Source of the DNA: a virus
DNA: 32,336 nucleotides
Reading direction: 5' to 3' (one strand)
IMG/VR virus record: IMGVR_UViG_3300007541_000101
Span: 1-32,336 of that record
The notes below the pieces were generated by a model, which did no database searches, was not told where the DNA came from, and saw only the letters and a program-made list of their open reading frames with translations. Below are positions 1-4,880 of the stretch, piece by piece (the stretch's first letter is position 1; each line of letters starts with the position of its first letter). A program made the translations under genes and the position numbers.

Positions 1-70
1 CTGCCTGGCCTGGGGCAGGTTGCTGGCGCCGCTGGTGATGAAGCTGGCGGCCTCGAGTGGTGGCAGGTAC
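1..70. repeat. 70-bp terminal direct repeat, left copy
   Basis: These 70 bases are identical to the last 70 bases of the window. No mismatch is seen over the whole length. Because a minus-strand reading frame continues through the join in frame, the repeat is best read as the overlap of a circular or circularly permuted assembly rather than a short biological terminal repeat. The unique circle would be 32,266 bp. Confidence 0.95.
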
Positions 71-75
71 CTCAT
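1..75 (-). CDS. Lectin-like adhesin, N-terminal 25 codons (gene continues at the right end)
   Basis: An ATG at 75-73 overlaps the TGA of the upstream lipoprotein gene in an ATGA arrangement, a junction used repeatedly in this genome. The frame stays open to base 1. When base 1 is joined to 32266 the frame continues without interruption into the reading frame ending at 31550. The joined product is 263 residues, beginning MRYLPPLEAAS. The part in this window end is only the N-terminal segment; see the entry at 31550 for the body of the protein. Confidence 0.85.
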   Translation of the reverse strand, partial: MRYLPPLEAASFITSGASNLPQARQ

Positions 76-290
76 GGCGCCTCCTCGACCCAGCGCGGGC
101 TGACCAGGTAGTAGCCTTCCGGCAGGGGCACGGCCTGCCCTGACAGCTGCCAGGTGCCATCGGCCTGCAGCGTGTACAGCCTGGCCTTGGCACCAGGGCC
201 GATGCGGGCGGGCGCGGAGTCACCCACCAGCACCACCCTGGGTGCGCAGCCAATCGCGCACGCGCTGGCCAGCAGCGCGCATGCCGTCAA
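72..290 (-). CDS. Small outer-membrane lipoprotein, candidate o-spanin
   Basis: This frame encodes about 72 residues if it starts at the TTG at 290, which has AGG a few bases upstream. The resulting N-terminus is a short hydrophobic signal (MTACALLASACAIGC) with a plausible lipobox ending in Cys15, followed by a soluble tail ending VSPRWVEEAP. Its first 71 bases lie inside the upstream small membrane-protein gene in another frame, as seen for overlapped Rz/Rz1 spanin pairs. The longer frame from the ATG at 386 gives a proline- and tryptophan-rich N-terminus with no sense as a signal, so I chose TTG. The lipoprotein nature is fairly clear; the spanin role is inferred from position beside the holin candidate. 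It could be a different phage lipoprotein. Confidence 0.6.
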   Translation of the reverse strand: MTACALLASACAIGCAPRVVLVGDSAPARIGPGAKARLYTLQADGTWQLSGQAVPLPEGYYLVSPRWVEEAP

Positions 291-390
291 TGTCCTGCTT
301 CGCGTCTGTGGCAACGGTGCCTCTCTCCATGCGTCGGGCAACCCAGTCAAGCAGGGCCACGGCAAGAGCGGCCACGATGCGCTCAAGCAT
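220..390 (-). CDS. Small membrane-anchored protein, candidate i-spanin partner
   Basis: This 56-residue protein begins MLERIVAALAVALLDWVARR, a hydrophobic or amphipathic N-terminal helix of about 15 residues. A charged, probably helical tail follows (DAKQDIDGMRAAGQRVRDW) and the protein ends in glycines. It overlaps the end of the holin-candidate gene by 8 bases and its 3' part contains the start of the lipoprotein gene in another frame. That order (holin, membrane protein with soluble helix, embedded lipoprotein) fits a lysis cassette. At 56 residues it is short for an i-spanin, so it may instead be a holin accessory protein. Confidence 0.5.
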   Translation of the reverse strand: MLERIVAALAVALLDWVARRMERGTVATDAKQDIDGMRAAGQRVRDWLRTQGGAGG

Positions 391-595
391 CGGGTGCCGT
401 GGCGCCAGCCTGCTCGCTGGTGACCTGGTTGTCTCTTGCGGCCAGCAGGCCGATGCCCGCAATCACGGCAGCGGCTGCGGTGCCCCAGTCTGCCATGGTG
501 GTGGGGTCGCCGTCCAGCTCGGCCATGAGCACGGTGGCCAGGGCTGCGACGATTGACAGCACGCCTGTGACGGTGGTGCGCCAGCTCTTCTGCAT
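383..595 (-). CDS. Putative holin, two transmembrane segments
   Basis: The 70-residue product starts MQKSWRTTVTGVLSIVAALA after an AGGAGA ribosome-binding site. One hydrophobic segment covers about residues 8-26 and a second about residues 38-55 (AAAAVIAGIGLLAA). They are separated by an acidic loop (ELDGDPTTMADW), and a hydrophilic C-terminus of about 15 residues follows. Size and topology match small two-helix holins, which form lesions in the inner membrane at lysis. The neighbouring candidate spanins support the call. I chose the internal ATG at 595 because of the ribosome-binding site. No endolysin was recognised beside it. Confidence 0.65.
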   Translation of the reverse strand: MQKSWRTTVTGVLSIVAALATVLMAELDGDPTTMADWGTAAAAVIAGIGLLAARDNQVTSEQAGATAPDA

Positions 596-621
596 TGGTG
601 TCTCCTGCCGCTGTGCGGCTG

Positions 622-873
622 TTATGCCGGATCTGCCCACCAGCTCACGGCACCTGCCGTGAACGCCAGGGTGGCCTGGTCGAGCCGGATGATGCCGACA
701 TCGACGGGCTGGTTGCTGGGCAGCGTGATGGCGCTGTTGGTGTCGCCCGTCGGGTGCAGCGTGATGGCTGCCGACGAGTTGAACAGGGCCAGCCTGTGAG
801 GCTCGTCAATGTTCGCCTGCAGCACGGGCGACTGCGTGGTGGTGATTGAGATTGAGTTGATCTTGATTGCCAT
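622..873 (-). CDS. Small virion-like protein, paralogue of the next upstream gene
   Basis: The product is 83 residues starting MAIKINSISI at the ATG at 873, which lies just after the stop of the previous gene and has GAGG upstream. It is predicted mostly beta, with no membrane segment. Its second half (AITLHPT..., ITLPSNQPVDVGIIRLD..., AVSWWADP) can be aligned by eye with the protein encoded at 881-1216. The two are probably tandem duplicates of one small beta-sandwich protein. Location between the nuclease, lysis and adhesin genes suggests a minor virion or fibre-associated role, but no family was recognised. Confidence 0.6.
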   Translation of the reverse strand: MAIKINSISITTTQSPVLQANIDEPHRLALFNSSAAITLHPTGDTNSAITLPSNQPVDVGIIRLDQATLAFTAGAVSWWADPA

Positions 874-880
874 GTGAACC

Positions 881-1216
881 TCATAAAGGAGCTGGTGCTG
901 GTTTCGTGCCTCCACTCCCGCCGCCAGCTGCCGCGCCACCTGCGGGCATGGTGCCAACCCACCTGCCCAGCATGCGCATGTGTCTCTTGGGCGGTTCTGT
1001 CCACAGGCTAACCTCGCCGCTGAAGACCGTGACGCCCACAAGGTCAAGCTGTGCCAGGCCCAGCCGCATCACCTGTCCGCTGGGCAGAATGATGCTGGTG
1101 GGGCCAATGGTGATGATGGCGTTGCCCGACGCATGCACCGATAGCAGCTCGGAGCTACCCTCCGGCGCATTGGTGAACGGGCTACCCGTGGCGCTGATCT
1201 TGGTGTAGTACGGCAT
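881..1216 (-). CDS. Small beta-rich protein with Gly/Ala/Pro tail, unknown function
   Basis: This 111-residue protein starts at an ATG that overlaps the preceding stop in an ATGA junction. Residues 1-75 look like alternating beta strands (SELLSVHASGNAIITIG, IILPSGQVMRLGLAQLDLVG, VFSGEVSLWTEP). The C-terminus is low complexity (AGGAAAGGGSGG). The beta part resembles the product of the following gene at 622-873. The tail could be a flexible linker to the virion surface, which is inference. No enzymatic motif is visible. Confidence 0.6.
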   Translation of the reverse strand: MPYYTKISATGSPFTNAPEGSSELLSVHASGNAIITIGPTSIILPSGQVMRLGLAQLDLVGVTVFSGEVSLWTEPPKRHMRMLGRWVGTMPAGGAAAGGGSGGTKPAPAPL

Positions 1217-1470
1217 CAGCGCCCAGCCTCCAGGCGCTCGATGCGCTCACGCAGGTGGTCAAGCTCGCGCTGGGCGTTCGCCTGCCCGCTGGCGCTGGCC
1301 ACCTGGGCCTTCGTCAAGTCCTGCACAATGTTGGCCAGCTCCTCAACACGCACCGTGTTGACCGTGAGGCGCTCGTCGCGACGGCCTGCTTCGGCGCCGA
1401 AGTACGCCATGCCGCCCACTATGCTGCCCAGCTGCACCAGGTTGATGACGCGGTCAACGGTGACGGTCAT
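1216..1470 (-). CDS. Small membrane protein with C-terminal coiled coil
   Basis: The product is 84 residues, starting MTVTVDRVINLVQLGSIVGG at an ATG that overlaps the nuclease stop (ATGA at 1470-1467). One hydrophobic segment lies at about residues 8-25 and contains VINLVQLGSIVGGMAYFGA. The remainder is a charged, heptad-like helix ending ELDHLRERIERLEAGR. A single N-terminal membrane anchor plus a long soluble coiled coil is the layout of i-spanins and of some holin-associated proteins, so this gene is an alternative i-spanin candidate. A longer upstream start is rejected because it overlaps the nuclease gene with Arg/Pro/Gly-rich sequence. Confidence 0.6.
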   Translation of the reverse strand: MTVTVDRVINLVQLGSIVGGMAYFGAEAGRRDERLTVNTVRVEELANIVQDLTKAQVASASGQANAQRELDHLRERIERLEAGR

Positions 1471-1814
1471 AGCACCGTCTCCGCTCTTGCCCGCACCAGC
1501 TCCTCGGCCAGGTCTACGAGTCGGTCGAGCCGCACGGCTAGCACCCATCGCGTGTCACCGTCCTCTCTGTACAGCGTGACAGGTATGGCACCGCCTGGTG
1601 CGTCATGTTCGGCCTGCCGCAGGTAGTCCATGGCGGCAATGCGGCGCCGCCTCTTGACCTCAACATGCACCTGCCCAGGCACCGTCACAATGTCGGGGCT
1701 GTCCGGCCCACCACGGTGCTGGCAGCCACGATGCGACAGCAGGCCCGTGGCCTGCAACCAGGCGGCTGCAGCCTCGCGTTCACCGTTGGCACCCTTGCGT
1801 CGGGCATTGGTCAT
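1467..1814 (-). CDS. PDDEXK-type endonuclease, Holliday-junction-resolvase-like
   Basis: This 115-residue protein begins MTNARRKGANGEREAAAAWL, the GxxGE-R-E helix typical of small Hjc-like PDDEXK nucleases. It then shows a core with PDIVTVPGQVHVEVKRRRRI. The Asp after SP and the E-V-K triad are the expected metal-binding and catalytic residues, and the following helix contains MDYLRQAEHDA. Such nucleases resolve branched DNA during phage replication and packaging. The gene lies just downstream of two strong hairpins and opens the lysis/adhesin segment. The family call is good; specificity for Holliday junctions rather than other branched DNA is inferred. Confidence 0.75.
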   Translation of the reverse strand: MTNARRKGANGEREAAAAWLQATGLLSHRGCQHRGGPDSPDIVTVPGQVHVEVKRRRRIAAMDYLRQAEHDAPGGAIPVTLYREDGDTRWVLAVRLDRLVDLAEELVRARAETVL

Positions 1815-1852
1815 GCCCCCAGTCTATCGGCCAACCTAGGCCACCAATGCAG

Positions 1853-1879
1853 CAGCGGCGCCCTTGTGAGGCGCCGCTG
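1853..1879 (-). terminator. Hairpin, second of a tandem terminator-like pair
   Basis: A perfect 10-bp inverted repeat, CAGCGGCGCC and GGCGCCGCTG, surrounds a 7-base loop. It lies in the 120-base gap between the 1935-2132 gene and the nuclease gene. It has no U-run of its own but follows a stronger hairpin by 5 bases. The same CAGCGGCGCC arm occurs in the hairpin after the decoration-protein gene. Confidence 0.6.
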
Positions 1880-1884
1880 TGAAA

Positions 1885-1916
1885 GGCGCTGGCGTGCGGG
1901 TGCGCACGCCAGCGCC
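1885..1916 (-). terminator. Strong hairpin ending the replication operon
   Basis: Fourteen-base arms (GGCGCTGGCGTGCG and its complement) pair perfectly around a 4-base loop. On the minus strand the stem is followed by TTTC. It lies 18 bases after the stop of the last small gene of the early operon, so it probably ends or attenuates early transcription. The short T stretch makes termination efficiency uncertain. Confidence 0.65.
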
Positions 1917-1934
1917 CAAGAGGATAGATGCGGG

Positions 1935-2132
1935 TTATGCCTCGGGCGGCGGCTCGAGGTGTGGGCGCATGCTAGGCCGAAACTCCACCAGCCACGCATA
2001 GGCGTCACGCCACGCGGCCACATGCTTGGCGCGCTGGGGCGCGTCGGCCTCGAGCCGCATGAGCTGCTGCTTGGCCCAATGCAGGCGGCGCACGGCCACC
2101 TCGGTGCGGCGAATCAGGGTTGCCAGCCTCAC
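1935..2132 (-). CDS. Small basic helical protein, unknown
   Basis: The product is 65 residues, starting at a GTG that overlaps the preceding stop as GTGA. It reads VRLATLIRRTEVAVRRLHWA at the N-terminus and is predicted as one long basic helix followed by a Trp-rich turn (AWRDAYAWLVEF) and a proline-rich end. No family was recognised. It is translationally coupled to the gene at 2129-2320 and is the last gene before the tandem hairpins, so it shares the 2404 promoter. Confidence 0.55.
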   Translation of the reverse strand: MRLATLIRRTEVAVRRLHWAKQQLMRLEADAPQRAKHVAAWRDAYAWLVEFRPSMRPHLEPPPEA

Positions 2133-2320
2133 GCCACCACCTCCACCACCTGGTTGCGCGTGATGAACCAGCTGCTGTCGCACATGGCGCCAACGCCACA
2201 GACCCACAAGCTGACGGTGGCATCAGCGTCCAGGGCCAGCACGCGGCCCTCCAGCACGGTGCCATCGGTGTGCGTGAACCGGATCAGGCTGCTCTCGCGG
2301 AGGGTGGTAGGCTTGCGCAT
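2129..2320 (-). CDS. Small beta-barrel-like protein under its own promoter, unknown
   Basis: This 63-residue protein starts MRKPTTLRESSLIRFTHTDG, preceded by AGGAGTCAGCC, the same ribosome-binding site found at three other leaders in this genome. The rest (VLEGRVLALDADATVSLWVCG...) looks like a small all-beta fold. It has a dedicated promoter at 2409-2381, an inverted repeat at the expected transcript start and a GCCGA-loop hairpin, all within about 90 bases. That much control for so short a gene suggests an early regulatory or host-takeover role, which is inference. The upstream ATG at 2374 lies inside the inverted repeat and was rejected. Confidence 0.65.
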   Translation of the reverse strand: MRKPTTLRESSLIRFTHTDGTVLEGRVLALDADATVSLWVCGVGAMCDSSWFITRNQVVEVVA

Positions 2321-2335
2321 GGCTGACTCCTGTGT

Positions 2336-2350
2336 GCGGCTCGGCGCCGC
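2336..2350 (-). promoter_or_regulatory. Leader hairpin with GCCGA loop (copy 3)
   Basis: In the minus-strand transcript this reads GCGGC-GCCGA-GCCGC: a 5-bp stem with a 5-base loop. It ends 15 bases before the start codon and is followed by CACACAGGAGTCAGCC. Stem sequence differs from copies 1 and 2 but the loop and the ribosome-binding site are the same, as expected for a conserved RNA element. Confidence 0.7.
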
Positions 2351-2355
2351 GTGCC

Positions 2356-2374
2356 TGGCCCCAGCATGGGGCAC
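2356..2374 (-). promoter_or_regulatory. Inverted repeat at predicted transcript start (copy 3)
   Basis: The minus strand reads GTGCCCCATGCTGGGGCCA, matching the plus-strand inverted repeat at 8146-8164 at 17 of 19 positions. It begins 6 bases after the -10 box, the same spacing as at 8146. It could be an operator or a 5'-terminal RNA hairpin. Confidence 0.7.
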
Positions 2375-2380
2375 GGGTAC

Positions 2381-2409
2381 AGCCTACCTGCCGCCTGCCT
2401 GGCGGTCAA
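2381..2409 (-). promoter_or_regulatory. Sigma70-like promoter for the 2320 gene
   Basis: The minus strand carries TTGACC (2409-2404), a 17-base spacer and TAGGCT (2386-2381). The -35 is nearly consensus and the -10 matches at 3 of 6. The downstream inverted repeat and leader hairpin are placed as at the two divergent promoters near 8100, which strengthens the call. Confidence 0.65.
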
Positions 2410-2689
2410 GAGGCTTGGCCATGGATTCGGCGCGGGTGCCCACCAGCTGCAGCCAGCCCTGCCGTTCTCGCCAATGCAGCAGCCGCCAGGCGTGCAGGTG
2501 CTGCCCCACCATGGCCTGGCTGCAGCCCATAAGCTGGGCCAGCTGGTCGCTGCCCAACGGCAGGGGCGGCAGCTCGGCCAGGCAGCCAGCCAGGGTGCTG
2601 CTGTCATGCCGTTCGGTGTGGTCGTAGCCGCAGGGCGGCACCAGCGACCTCCATGCCTGCAGCACATGGTGCGCCCCCACCGTGGTCAC
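2384..2689 (-). CDS. Helix-turn-helix protein, second of a tandem pair
   Basis: The product is 101 residues from a GTG that overlaps the previous stop as GTGA. The C-terminal half carries a helix-turn-helix-like stretch (LGSDQLAQLMGCSQAMVGQH) followed by a wing-like segment (ERQGWLQLVG). It therefore probably binds DNA. It is coupled to another winged-helix gene upstream, and its 3' end contains the -35 box of the next promoter. Which sites it binds is unknown; the inverted repeats at the four leaders are candidates. It has no similarity that I recognise to CI or Cro. Confidence 0.6.
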   Translation of the reverse strand: MTTVGAHHVLQAWRSLVPPCGYDHTERHDSSTLAGCLAELPPLPLGSDQLAQLMGCSQAMVGQHLHAWRLLHWRERQGWLQLVGTRAESMAKPLDRQAGGR

Positions 2690-3015
2690 AGCGCGCCCAC
2701 AGGCCGCGCCTGCGCCGCCACGCACACAATGCGCGCGCGCCCTGCGGCGCCTGCACGGGTGCGCCCTGCGGGCACAATGGCGCCCGCCTTGCGCAGCTCC
2801 CCGCACCGTTTCCACCAGCAGCTGGTGGCTGGCAGGTCTGCCAGCTGTGCCGCCTCCTCGTCGGTCAGGCCGTCGCTGCCTGCCAGCTCATACTGGCGCA
2901 GCAGCAGCTGGTGCGCTGGCGTGGTGCAGGGCAGGCTGTCTCCGGCAGCCTGGCTGGTGGCGTGCCCGTTGCGGCGTGCCCTGCCCATGGTGGCCCACAA
3001 TGGCAGGTCAGTCAT
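2686..3015 (-). CDS. Winged-helix DNA-binding protein, first of a tandem pair
   Basis: This 109-residue protein starts MTDLPLWATMGRARRNGHAT at an ATG inside the 3' end of the preceding gene (8-base overlap). The region DGLTDEEAAQLADLPATSCW followed by KRCGELRKAGAIVPAG has the layout of a winged helix: recognition helix, then hairpin. Similar small proteins sit in replication/regulatory modules of many tailed phages. A role in early gene control or replication is inferred. The C-terminus (RIVCVAAQARPVGAL) is short and beta-like. Confidence 0.65.
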   Translation of the reverse strand: MTDLPLWATMGRARRNGHATSQAAGDSLPCTTPAHQLLLRQYELAGSDGLTDEEAAQLADLPATSCWWKRCGELRKAGAIVPAGRTRAGAAGRARIVCVAAQARPVGAL

Positions 3016-3388
3016 CCTCACCCTCCTCAAGCTCGAGTTCCCCCAGCTCGAGCTGCAGGGCTGACCAGCGCTCCTCATTCAGGCACGGGTAGACCTCGAG
3101 CCGCTCGGCCAGCCTGTCGGCAACCTGCAGCTGCTTGGCTGCATCGCTGGCAATGGCCACCCACTCAACCCAGCCGCACAGGAAATGATTCTCCCGCACG
3201 ACGGTCACAGCCTCACCGTCCTCGCCGCCAAGCTCCTCGAGCTGCACCTGCCAGTTCGATAGCTCCAGGCTGTCGCTGTCTCGGCTCCGGCCAACGGGTG
3301 CCACATAGTGGCCTTCCCAGGTGGCGCCGTGGTAGTAGCGCGGCATGCTCCACAGCCGCAGCCTGGCTGGTGTGTATGCGTTGCTCAT
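3008..3388 (-). CDS. Conserved phage protein of unknown function, acidic C-terminus
   Basis: The product is 126 residues, starting MSNAYTPARLRLWSMPRYYH at an ATG that overlaps the previous stop as ATGA. Its middle (ENHFLCGWVEWVAI) and the LNEERW motif near the C-terminus look like a conserved hypothetical protein I associate with replication regions of high-GC siphophages. The C-terminus is strongly acidic (ELGELELEEGEDD). No catalytic motif or membrane segment is visible. Function is unknown. Confidence 0.65.
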   Translation of the reverse strand: MSNAYTPARLRLWSMPRYYHGATWEGHYVAPVGRSRDSDSLELSNWQVQLEELGGEDGEAVTVVRENHFLCGWVEWVAIASDAAKQLQVADRLAERLEVYPCLNEERWSALQLELGELELEEGEDD

Positions 3389-3774
3389 CGGCAGCCCCCC
3401 ACGCACCGCGTGCCACGCTCGACTGGCGTGCCGCAGTCTTTGCAGCGCGGCCTGTCCGGCCAGCCCAGCGTCTCACGCGCCACCTTTGACAGCTCGTCCC
3501 GCCCTTCGCACACGCCGAAGTCGACGCTGTCAGTACCCCACGGCAAGCAGTCAACGGTGGCAATCTGCTCGAGCCCCTCGCGCAGGTGGTCGCACAGGTC
3601 TAGCGCTGCCTCGAGTGCGTTGGCCGCCTCGCGCATGCGCAGCTGCGCCTCGCGCAGGTCGCTGATGTGCTGGCCCTGCCATTGCCTCATCTTCGCCACC
3701 AGCTTGCGGTGCGCAGCCGTGGTGTGGCGCGTCACCTTGCGTGCAGCCGCGCCTGTCTTTGTGTCACCTGGCAT
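3385..3774 (-). CDS. Helical protein with C-terminal zinc ribbon
   Basis: The 129-residue product starts MPGDTKTGAAARKVTRHTTA after an AGGAGG ribosome-binding site. Residues 25-80 are a long amphipathic helix region (REAQLRMREAANALEAALDL). The C-terminus contains CKDCG...C-x3-C, four cysteines suited to a zinc ribbon. Coiled coil plus zinc ribbon suggests a nucleic-acid or protein adaptor; no specific family was recognised. It overlaps the CsrA-like gene by 11 bases. Confidence 0.65.
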   Translation of the reverse strand: MPGDTKTGAAARKVTRHTTAAHRKLVAKMRQWQGQHISDLREAQLRMREAANALEAALDLCDHLREGLEQIATVDCLPWGTDSVDFGVCEGRDELSKVARETLGWPDRPRCKDCGTPVERGTRCVGGCR

Positions 3775-3952
3775 TGGTCGCCTCCTGCCGCCCTTGCGGC
3801 ATTGGAACCCGTTCGATGCGAATGTCGCGCGGCAGGTCAATGGCCAGCCGGATGGTGCCGTCCTTGCGGCGGCTGACATGCAGCACGCCGATGGGCACGC
3901 CATCGCGCGACAGCACCACCTGCTGCTCGTCCTTGACTGTCACCACTAGCAT
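3764..3952 (-). CDS. csrA: CsrA/RsmA-like RNA-binding regulator
   Basis: The 62-residue protein starts MLVVTVKDEQQVVLSRDGVP and continues with strands ending IRLAIDLPRDIRIERVP. This matches the CsrA pattern: MLxLTR start, V.I.....V.V, then QVRLGIxAPxxxxVxR. CsrA dimers bind GGA motifs in mRNA leaders and block or protect them. The usual Arg after the first strand (LTR) is Val here, so RNA specificity may differ from host CsrA. It has a perfect AGGAGGTGGCAC ribosome-binding site. In the genome context it could act on the four conserved leaders with GGAGTCA sites or titrate host regulatory RNAs. Confidence 0.75.
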   Translation of the reverse strand: MLVVTVKDEQQVVLSRDGVPIGVLHVSRRKDGTIRLAIDLPRDIRIERVPMPQGRQEATNAR

Positions 3953-4389
3953 GTGCCACCTCCTGCCCCTGTAGCGCCGCCGCCCCCACTCTGACGGTGA
4001 GCAGGGGCGGCGGCAGGGGAGGCCAGCGGGTTGCCGCTGCTGGTGCTGGCCGCATCATGCGACGGTGCCTCGACACCAGCGGAGTCGGCGCCAAGTGTAC
4101 CAGCCCTGCGCGGCCATTGATAGCCGTGCCCTGCCCTGGCCTGCAGCTCGGCGGCACGGTCAACCAGCACCGCCAGCTCCTCAATGAGCCGAAGGTCAGG
4201 CACAAGCAGCTCGGTGCCCTCTTGGTCACCGTTGTCGCTGCAGGCGTTCAGCTCGCTTTCGACTGCACCCATTGCCGTGTTCAGCGCCTCTGCGAGCATG
4301 GCCACCTGCCTGCCGTCAACCTGCAGGCACAGCTCGACCACGCGGCCACGCTGCAGCAGGCGGAACCCTGTAACCTCGAATGCACTCAT
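3946..4389 (-). CDS. Unknown protein with disordered Ser/Ala/Gly-rich tail
   Basis: This 147-residue protein starts MSAFEVTGFRLLQRGRVVEL, overlapping the previous stop as ATGA. The first 90 residues appear folded, alternating strand and helix (QVDGRQVAMLAEALNTAMGA, LLVPDLRLIEELAVLVDRAA). The last 50 are low complexity and probably disordered, ending GGGGATGAGGGTC. No family was recognised. It is coupled upstream to the 4386 gene and downstream to the CsrA-like gene. Confidence 0.6.
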   Translation of the reverse strand: MSAFEVTGFRLLQRGRVVELCLQVDGRQVAMLAEALNTAMGAVESELNACSDNGDQEGTELLVPDLRLIEELAVLVDRAAELQARAGHGYQWPRRAGTLGADSAGVEAPSHDAASTSSGNPLASPAAAPAHRQSGGGGATGAGGGTC

Positions 4390-4880
4390 GGCTGCCAGCC
4401 CTCCGGCATGGTGCATCGCGCCAGCACCATGAGCGCCTTCGAGTCGCTCCAGTCCTGCACGCGCGCTGGCAGCTGCGCGCTGCCCAGCATGCGCATGGCA
4501 CGCAGGCTCTGCACCGCCTGCGCCACATTGGTGCGCGGCTGCGTGAGCAGCCATGCACGCGCAGCCTCGGCCTCGGCCTTGCGCTCGTCCTCCTGCCGTG
4601 CGCGACGGGTTTCAGCGCTCTCTGCGCGTGGCGCCGCCTGGCTGGAGCCGCTGTTGGCGATGCGCCTGTAGTGCTCGAGCAGGTCAGCCAGCCGGAACAC
4701 GGTGCTGCTGTCCGCGCACCTGTAGCTCTCGACTGCTGCGTTCAGCCAGTCCATGCGCAGGCTGGACAGCCTGTTGGCAATGAGCGCACGCTCCGCATCG
4801 GTGGGCTGGTACTTGGGCCACAGGCCCGTGATGCGCTCACGCACCGTTGCCCAGGTTGGGCGGTCTTCGGTCACAGCCAT
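4386..4880 (-). CDS. Replication-module protein, possible helicase-loader-like partner
   Basis: The product is 164 residues, starting MAVTEDRPTWATVRERITGL with AGGAAAGG upstream. It is helical: an N-terminal region with WPKYQPTDAERALIANRLSS, a central charged coil (ETRRARQEDERKAEAEAARA) and a C-terminal MVLARCTMPEGW. It directly follows the replication-initiator gene with a 10-base overlap, the position of lambda-P-type or other loader proteins. That placement is the only basis for the possible role; no Walker motif is visible, so it is not a DnaC-type ATPase. Confidence 0.5.
   Translation of the reverse strand: MAVTEDRPTWATVRERITGLWPKYQPTDAERALIANRLSSLRMDWLNAAVESYRCADSSTVFRLADLLEHYRRIANSGSSQAAPRAESAETRRARQEDERKAEAEAARAWLLTQPRTNVAQAVQSLRAMRMLGSAQLPARVQDWSDSKALMVLARCTMPEGWQP

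Noticed and set aside
1-70. Short biological terminal repeat or phage attachment site
   Set aside because: It lies within a continuous coding frame that is intact only after circular joining, and no integrase is present. Assembly overlap of a circular or permuted genome is simpler.
1821-1847. Possible promoter before the PDDEXK nuclease gene (TTGGTG, 15 bases, TAGACT)
   Set aside because: The spacer is too short and the -35 weak; there is no leader module. Read-through of the tandem hairpins is as likely.
1853-1916. CRISPR-like repeats
   Set aside because: The two hairpins have different arms and there are no regularly spaced repeats or spacers.
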